Of a stretch of DNA of 35,971 nucleotides, positions 1 to 8,200 are shown one piece after another. This stretch comes from JANXXV01 sp038230275 (GTDB lineage Bacteria > Acidobacteriota > Terriglobia > Bryobacterales > Bryobacteraceae), in assembly GCA_038230275.1 (NCBI GenBank), contig JBBRNO010000056.1, positions 1 to 35,971 on the forward strand, given 5' to 3'. Under the pieces are notes generated by a model, which made no database searches, was not told the origin of the DNA, and worked only from the letters and a program-made list of their open reading frames with translations. Every line of letters begins with the position of its first letter. Positions within the stretch are counted from its first letter, which is position 1. The position numbers were made by a program, and so were the translations under genes.

Positions 1-1025
1 CCTCCGCCATCAACCTGCAGATCGATTCACTGCATCCCTTCGCCGAAGACGACATTGTCCACTGCTTCGCGCGCATCGGAAAGACGCCGTCTGTCCTGGT
101 GGGCATCACGCGCCGCGAAGTGATGGAACGCTACGCCAACCTGTTTGCCGAAGCCGGCATCAAGATCGCGTCCTTTACGTTCTCCGCCGCGGCCATTTAC
201 TCGGCTCTGCGCATCCTCTCGGTTCCTCCCGTTGGCTTCGTTTCGCTGCATCCCGGGGAGGGCCTGCTTGAAGTCTACGGTGAAAGCGAAAGCCGCCCGA
301 TCTTTTCCACCACCTTCGACCATTCCGATCGAGCCGTCACCCACGCCATCTCCGAACTTCGTCTGGATCCGCACACCCAGCCCACGCCGCTGGAACAACT
401 GCTACCGAAGCCGTCTGTCTTTCCGCCGAATCACGATCCGGCATCGGCCGCTTTCGTCAAACATGCGCTCCCGTACGCCACCGCGGTTTCCAGTGCCTGT
501 CCCTGGCTATCCATCTCCGCCAACCTGTTGCCCGTTGAGCAGCGCAAGTCCAGTTCGCGCATTCGGCTGATCCCCACCTTCGCGCTAGGCGCCATGTTGC
601 TGGTATTCGTCAGCGCCCTGGCCGCCTATTCCAGCTACGAGAACTCGCGATACCTGCAGCGGTTACAGGCCGAGATGAAGCGCATAGAGCCGCAGGCACA
701 GCGGGTCGCCGCCGTCGACAATCTCATAATCGCCACGCGAAACCGGACGCAGTTAATTGACGATTTCCGCCGCCGCTCCAAGGCCGATCTCGACGCACTG
801 AACGAACTGACTCGCCTGCTAGTTCCGCCCACGTTTCTCACCGGACTCGAAATTCGCCGCAATGGAGTGCAGATCAGCGGCGAGACCGAACAGGCAGCGC
901 CGCTGATACAGACCCTGGACAATTCACCGCTCTTCGTTAGCTCGGAATTTTCCATGGCGCCCACGCGCGTTCTGGGCGGCGAAGTGTTCAGCATCAAGTC
1001 ATCCCGGGAGGGCCAACCCAAATGA
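1..1025 (+). CDS. PilM/PilN- or GspL-like pilus/secretion assembly protein (5' partial)
   Basis: The reading frame is open from base 3, so the true start lies before the window; 340 residues are visible. The first ~150 visible residues resemble the end of an actin-like PilM/GspL cytoplasmic domain (a LVGITRREV segment, then AGIKIASFTFSAAAIYSAL). One hydrophobic membrane segment follows, encoded at about 570-630, and then a coiled-coil-like periplasmic stretch and a small alpha/beta domain as in PilN or GspL. In these families the protein links the cytoplasmic ATPase to the periplasmic alignment complex. It overlaps the next gene by ATGA, indicating translational coupling. The PilM+PilN or GspL layout is inferred from domain order; the sequence alone does not separate a type II secretion system from a type IV pilus. 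Confidence 0.75.
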   Translation, partial: SAINLQIDSLHPFAEDDIVHCFARIGKTPSVLVGITRREVMERYANLFAEAGIKIASFTFSAAAIYSALRILSVPPVGFVSLHPGEGLLEVYGESESRPIFSTTFDHSDRAVTHAISELRLDPHTQPTPLEQLLPKPSVFPPNHDPASAAFVKHALPYATAVSSACPWLSISANLLPVEQRKSSSRIRLIPTFALGAMLLVFVSALAAYSSYENSRYLQRLQAEMKRIEPQAQRVAAVDNLIIATRNRTQLIDDFRRRSKADLDALNELTRLLVPPTFLTGLEIRRNGVQISGETEQAAPLIQTLDNSPLFVSSEFSMAPTRVLGGEVFSIKSSREGQPK

Positions 1026-1615
1026 CCCTGCAATCCCGCGACCGCCGCGCGCTCGCCATGCTCGCAGTCTCCGGCATTCTCACGCTGGGCTGGTGGCTCA
1101 GCACATCCGACGACAAGGCCACGGAAGTGGTGGCTGCGTCCGACTCGGTTCCCATGGCCGAGAAGCGCTTGACCAAACTGCGCCAGACCGCCGCCGCCGT
1201 TCCGGGCAGGGAAGACGCGCTGAAAAAGGTGAAGCTGGAACTGGCCAGCCGCGAAGCCGGGCTGATTCGCGCCGATAGCGCCCAACAGGCACAGGCGCAA
1301 TTGATGCAGATCCTCACCAAGATCGGCCGTGCGCAGCAACCACCCATCGGCATTCGCGCCTCTGAGATCGGGCAAATCAAGAGCTTGAGCGACGATTACG
1401 GCGAAGTGGCCGTCAGCGTCTCCTTCGATTGCCGGATCGAACAACTGGTGAATCTGCTCGCCGATATCTCCGCGCAGAAGGAACTCATCGCCACCAATGA
1501 GATTCGGCTTGGCAACGCGCATCCGAAAGAGAAAACGATGCCCGTCCGCTTGACCGTCAGCGGTGTGGTGCCGCGCAAGCTCATTCCCGATAAGAAAGGA
1601 GTGACGCTGTTTTGA
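1022..1615 (+). CDS. GspM/PilO-like inner-membrane assembly protein
   Basis: This 197-residue protein starts at an ATG overlapping the upstream stop (ATGA). It has a short basic N-terminus, one membrane helix at about residues 11-27 and a predicted periplasmic part. That part has a helical or coiled-coil stretch (about 45-105) followed by a compact alpha/beta domain (about 110-190), the usual bitopic layout of GspM and PilO. These proteins pair with GspL/PilN in the inner-membrane platform. Its place between a GspL/PilN-like and a GspC/PilP-like gene supports the call more than any single motif does. It overlaps the next gene by TTGA. Confidence 0.65.
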   Translation: MTLQSRDRRALAMLAVSGILTLGWWLSTSDDKATEVVAASDSVPMAEKRLTKLRQTAAAVPGREDALKKVKLELASREAGLIRADSAQQAQAQLMQILTKIGRAQQPPIGIRASEIGQIKSLSDDYGEVAVSVSFDCRIEQLVNLLADISAQKELIATNEIRLGNAHPKEKTMPVRLTVSGVVPRKLIPDKKGVTLF

Positions 1616-2340
1616 AACACAAGCTGCTGCTGATCAATCTGCTGCTGCTGGCGCTGGTTGCCGCCTCCGGTTCCGTGCTGCGTCAGAAGTGGCGCGAATC
1701 GAAAGCGCGCGAAGAAAGCGTGCTGAAGCAGAAGGCGGCGCCGGTGCCTGCTCCAGTGATTGCGCCCATCCCGGCAGTGCCCCCGGCCCCACCAGCCGTC
1801 TATGCCGACGTCGCGCAGAAGCTGCTTGTATCGAAGGACCGCAACCCCAACGTGTTTGTCGAGCCGCCGCCTCCGCCCCCTGCGCCGCCAGTGATGCCGG
1901 CGCTGCCGTACGCCTACGGCGTGATGGATTTCGGAGCCGGGCCCAGCGTCATGTTGTCTGAAAAATCGGGCGGGCAACAACATACGTACAGAATTGGCGA
2001 CAAGATCGGCCCTTTCAAGCTTTTGGGCGTCAATAGAACAGACATCCTTTTTGATTGGAATGGCAAGCCCGTGCAAAGAAAGCTTTCAGAACTGGTAGAC
2101 AAGAACGCGAACGCCGCCGCCGAACGGGCCGCGGCCGAAGCGCCCAAGCAGGCCGCTGCCGCCGCGCCGCCGCCACCTGTTCTCAAGGGTGAGGCCAAGC
2201 CGGGGGCAGCCATGAGCGGTGAGGTCAAAGGCTGCCAGCCTGGGGATAATTCGCCCGCCGGAACTATCGCCGACGGCTTCAAGAAAGTAGTATCGGCAAG
2301 CCCGTTCGGTTCAGTATGCCGCTGGGAGCCCGTGAAATGA
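1612..2340 (+). CDS. GspC/PilP-like periplasmic linker protein
   Basis: This 242-residue protein starts with TTG inside a TTGA overlap with the previous stop. A hydrophobic N-terminal helix (about residues 4-24) anchors it. It is followed by a charged helical stretch and proline/alanine-rich linkers (about 45-60 and 85-100), and then a small beta domain (about 100-160, containing YRIGDKIGPFKLLGV) resembling the homology region of GspC or the PilP domain. That domain contacts the secretin N-terminal domains in known systems. The C-terminal ~80 residues are Ala/Pro-rich with no recognisable fold. The GspC/PilP role is inferred from the beta domain and the position before a secretin gene. Confidence 0.6.
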   Translation: MKHKLLLINLLLLALVAASGSVLRQKWRESKAREESVLKQKAAPVPAPVIAPIPAVPPAPPAVYADVAQKLLVSKDRNPNVFVEPPPPPPAPPVMPALPYAYGVMDFGAGPSVMLSEKSGGQQHTYRIGDKIGPFKLLGVNRTDILFDWNGKPVQRKLSELVDKNANAAAERAAAEAPKQAAAAAPPPPVLKGEAKPGAAMSGEVKGCQPGDNSPAGTIADGFKKVVSASPFGSVCRWEPVK

Positions 2341-2363
2341 GATTCGAATTGAGAGGTGATTTT

Positions 2364-2813
2364 ATGAAGAGATTCGTCCTGGCATTCGCCGTAACCCTGC
2401 CGCTGATTTGTTCCGCCGAGCAGGCCGCACCCAAGAAGAAGACCACCGCCGCCGGCAAGAAGGCAACGACTCCGGCCGCCGCTCCCAAGGCGCTCACCAT
2501 TCCCATCGACGCGGTCCAGATCGGCGAGAACACATACTCCAAGACCGACGCCCAAGGCAAGAAGTGGATCTATTATCAAACCCCGTTCGGCATCACCCGG
2601 GCCGAGGAGCCAACCGCCGCGCAGAAGAAGGCCGCGGAACTGCTTCCCGCGATTCCGGACTACACCGCGGCGGACGAGGGCGACAAGATCCGCTTCTCCA
2701 AAGTGACTCCGTTCGGCACGCAAACCTGGACCCGTGGCAAGGATGAGTTGACCGCCGACGAGCGCGCGACGTGGGAACGCCAGAAGCAGGCGCCCGCAAA
2801 GAAAGATCAGTAG
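2364..2813 (+). CDS. Small exported protein of unknown function in the secretin operon
   Basis: I do not recognise this 149-residue protein. I chose the ATG at 2364 because it follows a GAGAGGTGAT ribosome-binding stretch and opens a clear signal peptide (MKRFVLAFAVTLPLICSAEQ). The longer in-frame ORF from 2316 would bury that signal. After the signal comes a Lys/Ala/Thr-rich linker (about 21-45), then a compact region with two similar motifs, YQTPFGITR and KVTPFGTQTW, about 45 residues apart. The TPFG repetition suggests two small beta repeats. The protein is highly charged at its end. It lies 6 nt before the secretin start, so a pilotin-like or secretin-associated role is possible but only from position. 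Confidence 0.6.
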   Translation: MKRFVLAFAVTLPLICSAEQAAPKKKTTAAGKKATTPAAAPKALTIPIDAVQIGENTYSKTDAQGKKWIYYQTPFGITRAEEPTAAQKKAAELLPAIPDYTAADEGDKIRFSKVTPFGTQTWTRGKDELTADERATWERQKQAPAKKDQ

Positions 2814-2819
2814 GTATCG

Positions 2820-5051
2820 ATGAAGAAACTCAGTTTGGTGTGGTGCCTGACCGGGTGCGCCTGCCTCGCGTTTGCACAAGCTCCACCGCCGGCGGCAAAA
2901 CCGCCTGCAGCGACACCTGCGGCGACACCTGCGGCAACACCCGCTCCGGCGGCGCAAAATCCGGCCACGCCCACAGTGACGCAAACGCCCGGCCCCGCGC
3001 CCTCGGCGGCTCCCACTGCGGCGGCGACTCTGCCGCCCAGCCCCGGCGGCGGACCCATCAGCCTGCAGAATGCCTCACTCATCGAGGTGATCGATAACCT
3101 CGCCCGCATTCTCAAAATCAACTACATCCTGGACAAACGCGTCGTGGGCTCGGTCACCATCAGCACTTACGGCGAAACCAAGAACATCGATACTCGCAAT
3201 CTGCTGGATCTGATATTACGCATCAACGGTTTCGCCATGGTTCAGGTTGGCGATATTTACCGCATCGTACCGTTGCTCGAAGTGAACCGCTTGCCGCTGA
3301 AGCCGGAAGTCAATTCGAAGACTATTCCGGAAGACGACCGCACCATGCTCAACCTGGTCTTCTTGAAATACGCCACCGTGGCTGATCTGGCTACGCTGAT
3401 CGGCAATTTTCAAGGCGAAGGCGCAACCACCGTCACCTATCCGCCTGCCAATCTGCTGCTGATTCAGGACAGCCGCAGAAATATGAAGCGGCTGATGGAT
3501 CTGATCGCTCTGTTCGATAGCAACGAATTCGCCAGCCAGCGTGTCCGCCTGTTTGAAGTGAAGGAAGGCAAGCCCAGCGATATCGCCAAGGAACTCGAAT
3601 CCATTCTCAAGTCCATCTCCTTGAACGAGAAGACCACTCCCATTAAGTTCCTGCCCATCGACCGCATTAACACCATCATTGCAGTGGCGCCGAACCCCGG
3701 TGCGTTCGATGAAATCGAAAAGTGGATCAAGAAACTGGATGTGCCCATTCAAATCACCGCCGGCTCCATTGACAACTACGTGTACCGGGTCAAGTATGGC
3801 CGTTCGGAAACCTTAGCAGGGGCCATCATGCAGCTCTATGGCGGCAGCTCTTTTGGGGGCGGCTACGGCGGCTATGGCGGGTACGGAGGGGGCGGCGGCT
3901 TTCCCGGCTCCGGCATGCCCGGCGGCGCTTATGGCTCCTACGGAAACGGCCCGACTCCATCCGGCGCCGGAGGCGCAGCTTACAATCCTAGCGGCCAATA
4001 TGGCGGGGGCGGCCAATTCGGAGCTTACCCCGCACCGGGCGTGGCTTCAAACGGACCGGCGGGCGCTGGATTGATGGGCGCCGGAATCGATCAAACCGGA
4101 GCCTACTTGAACGGCGGCGCCGGTGGCGCGCAAGGCCGCATTCCCCGCATCGTCCCGAACCCGCTCGACAATTCCATGCTCATTCAGGGCACGCCGCAGG
4201 AATACGCCGGAATTCTCAAGCTCTTGAAGGAACTCGATATCCCTCCGCGCCAGGTTTTGATCGAAGCCAAGATTTATGAAGTGGATATCTCGGGTGCCTG
4301 GCAGGCTGGGGTGAGTGCAACGTTTCAGCAGTTGAACTCTAAAGAAGGTTTGGGCCTGGCCAGCAGAAAACTACTGGCCAATTCCGTGCAAGGCTCACTC
4401 ACACTTACCGCCGGTGCGCTGGTAGGCCAGAGCCGCGAACTATTAGCCTTCTTAAGCGCCAATGAAGCCACCACGCGCGCCAAGGTGATCTCCGCGCCCA
4501 GCATCATCGCCACCGATAGCATTCAGGCCAGCATCAACGTGGGAACGGAAGTGCCCACGCTCACCACTCAAGGTGTAACCGGCGTCCAGAGCGGCGGCAG
4601 TTCCGTGTTCGCCAACAACATCACCAATCGCAATTCCGGTGTCACGCTGAGCGTTTTGGCACGGGTGAATCCCAGCGGAGTGGTTACTCTGGTAATCAAT
4701 CAGGAAGTCAGCGCGCCGGAGCCGCCTACCACCAGTTCCGCCATTCAATCGCCCTCGTTTTCCAAGAGAAGCGTTCAAACTCAGGTAACGCTGCAAGACG
4801 GCGACACCATTGCGATCGGCGGCATTATCGACGAGAAAAGTACCGAATCCAGCGGCGGAATTCCCTTCCTGCACCGTCTTCCGTATGTCGGCGCTGCCTT
4901 CGGTTCCAAGTCTTTCAGTAAGACCCGGACCGAACTGATCATCTTTATGACTCCGCGCGTTATCTACGACACTAATGAATTGGCCGACGCCAGTGAGGAA
5001 CTGAAGACTCAGCTGAAAAAAGTGTTGAAGAACGTGAAGTCGAAGGAATAG
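2820..5051 (+). CDS. gspD: Secretin (GspD/PilQ family outer-membrane channel)
   Basis: This 743-residue protein begins with a signal peptide ending near AFAQA. An LTGC sequence could be read as a lipobox, but the segment before it is short. A Pro/Ala/Thr-rich linker (about 20-80) leads to an N0/STN-like domain (about 80-150) and N1/N2-type ring-building domains (about 175-340). A glycine/tyrosine-rich insertion (about 341-440) follows. The secretin domain (about 470-730) carries the family pattern: VLIEAKIYEV, a VPTLTTQG loop, a repeat of hydrophobic strands, the QDGDTIAIGGI strand and the end motif TELIIFMTPRVI. Secretins form the multimeric outer-membrane gate of type II secretion or type IV pili. 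The gene symbol is a best guess; PilQ is the alternative. Confidence 0.88.
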   Translation: MKKLSLVWCLTGCACLAFAQAPPPAAKPPAATPAATPAATPAPAAQNPATPTVTQTPGPAPSAAPTAAATLPPSPGGGPISLQNASLIEVIDNLARILKINYILDKRVVGSVTISTYGETKNIDTRNLLDLILRINGFAMVQVGDIYRIVPLLEVNRLPLKPEVNSKTIPEDDRTMLNLVFLKYATVADLATLIGNFQGEGATTVTYPPANLLLIQDSRRNMKRLMDLIALFDSNEFASQRVRLFEVKEGKPSDIAKELESILKSISLNEKTTPIKFLPIDRINTIIAVAPNPGAFDEIEKWIKKLDVPIQITAGSIDNYVYRVKYGRSETLAGAIMQLYGGSSFGGGYGGYGGYGGGGGFPGSGMPGGAYGSYGNGPTPSGAGGAAYNPSGQYGGGGQFGAYPAPGVASNGPAGAGLMGAGIDQTGAYLNGGAGGAQGRIPRIVPNPLDNSMLIQGTPQEYAGILKLLKELDIPPRQVLIEAKIYEVDISGAWQAGVSATFQQLNSKEGLGLASRKLLANSVQGSLTLTAGALVGQSRELLAFLSANEATTRAKVISAPSIIATDSIQASINVGTEVPTLTTQGVTGVQSGGSSVFANNITNRNSGVTLSVLARVNPSGVVTLVINQEVSAPEPPTTSSAIQSPSFSKRSVQTQVTLQDGDTIAIGGIIDEKSTESSGGIPFLHRLPYVGAAFGSKSFSKTRTELIIFMTPRVIYDTNELADASEELKTQLKKVLKNVKSKE

Positions 5052-5076
5052 GGCCTGCTCCAAATTTCACTGCCTG

Positions 5077-5142
5077 CCAACTCTTCTCCGGCGCGAAGAG
5101 TTGGCGGACTGAGCGCCAACTGCGTGGAGATGCAAGTCTCCA
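5077..5142 (+). terminator. Cluster of overlapping hairpins after the secretin gene
   Basis: An 11-bp perfect inverted repeat GCCAACTCTTC (5077-5087) / GAAGAGTTGGC (5096-5106) with an 8-nt loop lies 25 nt after the secretin stop. The right arm also begins a second perfect 7-bp hairpin, GTTGGCG (5101-5107) / CGCCAAC (5115-5121), so the two are mutually exclusive. A third small stem, GGAGA (5127-5131) / TCTCC (5138-5142), follows. No U-tract follows any of them, so this is a terminator or mRNA-end structure only by position. Confidence 0.45.
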
Positions 5143-5194
5143 GCGGAATCACCTCCCGCGCCATGCAACTCCGGCCGCCTCGGGGGGTTCAGAG

Positions 5195-5200
5195 TACAAT
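5195..5200 (+). promoter_or_regulatory. Possible -10 element (TACAAT) close to the start codon
   Basis: TACAAT matches five of six positions of a sigma-70 -10 box and lies 13 nt before the ATG of the 1309-aa protein. No convincing -35 box is visible 16-18 nt upstream. No Shine-Dalgarno sequence lies between it and the start codon. If it is used, the transcript would begin only a few bases before the ATG. Confidence 0.3.
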
Positions 5201-5212
5201 AGTCAACGCCTG

Positions 5213-8200
5213 ATGAAGACCCCTCCGTTAGCGTGCCTTTTAGCCTTTTTCTGCCTGTTCGCATCCGCCCAAACGCCGGCCATCGACGTTGGGTCCGGTG
5301 CTCCCAGCAGTGCAAACACCAGCAGCTTCGTCGCCGCATATTTCCGCAACAGATTCTACACGCAACTCTCGCTTCCGCCGCTAGGCACTGTGAAAAAGTT
5401 CGGCGCCACGGGGCTGATTCAGGAATTTCCCGACGCCGCTAACACAGCTGGCGTTAAGTTCGCGCTGATCAAGCCGAACACCGCCGTACAGGCCAACGAC
5501 GGCAGCGACGTCTTCCAATTGACCGGCCTCATTTACTCGTATTACGCCACCGTGGGCGTCACCACCGCCGGTCAGCCCACCACGGACACTCTCACCTGCC
5601 CGGATGCTTCGTGCCAGTACCAGATTTACGATAAGGGCTACATATTGTTCGCCTACTTGAAGTCTGGTGTGAACGGACAGAATTTCACGTTGCGCGATCC
5701 CTTCTACACGAAATGGAACGCGCTCGGCGGCATCGGTTCGCTGGGGCCTGTCAACAGCGCCGAAGCGGCTGTTACCTCATTCGTTAGTGCGGCTGCCGCT
5801 ACCGTGCAGACTTACAAGACGGGCGCGCTCTATAACATCACCTCCGGAGTGCTTACGGGCCGGTTCGTGTCGGTTGGTTATCCCGTCTATGACTTATATG
5901 TAGCGAACGGCGCGCACGCCGGATTTCTGGGCTATCCCACCGGCGAAGCTGTGACATTAGCCGGCGGCGGCCATCGCCAGACTTTTGAAGGTGGCAGCAT
6001 CGATTACAGTGACACCACCGCGCCCGCACTCCGCCTGCCCGTCAAAACCGTGGCTGTTTCCTCCGGCGGAACCAGCATCCGCTTGAATTTGAACGATACC
6101 TTCAACGCCCGCGCCTCCGCCTTGGGCGCTAACGGAGACGAATTGACTGACCGCTCCATCACATTTGTTACCACCAACAGCCGCGTGATCAGCGTGCAGC
6201 AGACCGGCGCAACGGCGGTTCTTCGGGCGGTTGGCGGCGGGGCGGCAATCGTTACCGCCGTAAGCGAAGGTAAGATCAGTCCGCCCATCACCTTCTTTGT
6301 TACCGCGCCTTGCTGCCAAATCGGCGAAGGCGCCCCCACGGCGGCAATACAGCAGATCTTTCTGGACGCTGTGGCGCGAGCCCGCCTCACCGTCCGTCTG
6401 CCTGCCCCCAACCCGGTGCATCGCGCCGGCAGCGGGCTGGTGCAGGAACTGCAAGGTGTGGATCCCAATGCAACGGTGCGGTATCTGGTGACCGTAGCCG
6501 ATAAGGCTGCTACCGGCTATGTGGTGACTGGCGACATTCTGGCGAAATACGACGATCAGGGCGGCCCCGCGCAAACGCTCGGCTACCCGGTGGGCGACGC
6601 GGTGTTTGATGCTGCCCGCGTGGGCCGTCAATTGTTTGAGAACGGCGCAATCGCCGGCATCCCGGCCCGGGTGGTCTCCGGGGCCTTCCTGCAGAAATGG
6701 GCGTCGTTGAGCTACGACGCCGGAGCAGCAGGTCAGCCAACCGGTGACGCGGCCGCCTTCCTTACATTCACAGGCACCAGCGGACGCATGCAAGCGTTTC
6801 AGAAGGGCTCGCTCTACGGAGCCACCTCAGGACCGCAAACAGGAAAGGTTTACTTCGTCTCCGGCCTGATGGCCGCGAAATACAACAGTCTTGGATCTGG
6901 GACCAGCGAGTTGGGCCTGCCCACCAGCGATGAGTTCAGCACCGGCGGAAAGCGCCATCAGGATTTTGAGGGCGGATTTCTTGAATACGCCGCCGGTGAT
7001 GCCGAAGCAAAGCTGACATTGCGTGACCGGAAACCCACCGTGACGGCGCTGCCGGCTATCGTGGCCGCAGGAAGCCGCGTTCGCGTCACGGTGGCTGGAT
7101 TTCCCAATGCCAGCTCCATTCGCGTAGCCATCACCGGCCAATCCGACTTTCTGGTCACCGCTCCGGCGGGGTCCTATTTCTGGGACGTGTACGTTCCGGG
7201 CAGCGCGGCCAGTACTGCCGTTACCATTCGCGCGGTGGACGCCGCCAACGCCGCAACCACGGCCAGCAGCAGCTACACGGTTCGCGCCAGCGCCGATATT
7301 CGCGCCACCCTCGTCAAGCTTCGTGGCGATTCCCAGTCAGCCGCTCCCGGCTCCCAAGCGCCGCTCTCCCTGCGCGTGGCCGTGCGCGACGACAGCGGCA
7401 ATCCGTTGAGCGGAGTGGGAGTGGCATTTTCGGCTTCCTCCGGGGCGCAGGTATCCCCCGTAACGGCCATCACGGACTCGTTGGGCCAAGCCGAGACTTT
7501 CCTGCGCATGCCGCTGAACGAAGGAATCGTGCTTGCCAACGCTTCGGCTCTGCGCCAGGTGGCCACCTTTAGCGCCCGTTCCACCCGGTCCGCGCTGACA
7601 AATTACACCAAGCTCACCCAGTCCGGCGACGTTCCTCTGGGAAATGGGACGACGACCATTGCCCAGAAGGGGTCCTTATTAACGGCTGTGGCTTCCATCC
7701 TCCGCTACTACCAGAATCGCGGCGATCTGAGTACGCCCAATGGCGTTGCCGATCCCGGTCAATTGAACCAGTTCCTGAAAACGCTTTGCGCCTTCGATTC
7801 CCAGGGCACACAGCTTTGCGACGGCTTTGTGTCGCCGAAAGATTCGCAGGAGCAGTTCGTCAATCTTTGGCGCCTGTCGCAGTTCGCCGGGAATAACGTG
7901 GATGTATCCATTGAAAGTCCGGAATTGAGTGCCATCCGGGATTTGCTCGCGCAGGAGTCTCCGGTGCTTCTCAGTCTGGCGATGACCGCCAATGGCACAC
8001 CCGCCGGAACCCATTTTGTCGTCGCCATCGGTGTCTCATCTGACGGCACCGTCTTGATCCATGATCCGAACCCGGCGTTCGGCCGGTCGCTGCTCACCGA
8101 CTACACAAATGGGTTTACCGCTGCAGGCGTCCCCTGGAAGGGAACACTCACCGCGGCTGTCAGGCTATTGGCGCAGCCACCTAGCCTCACCGGTTTTGTC

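Noticed and set aside
2820..2865. Lipoprotein signal (LTGC) in the secretin
   Set aside because: The hydrophobic stretch before the Cys is very short, and a normal signal-peptidase-I site follows at AFAQA.
1914..2984. Open frame of 356 codons on the - strand
   Set aside because: It is antisense to three coupled + strand genes and its product is Arg/Gly/Cys-rich low complexity, a GC-driven shadow.
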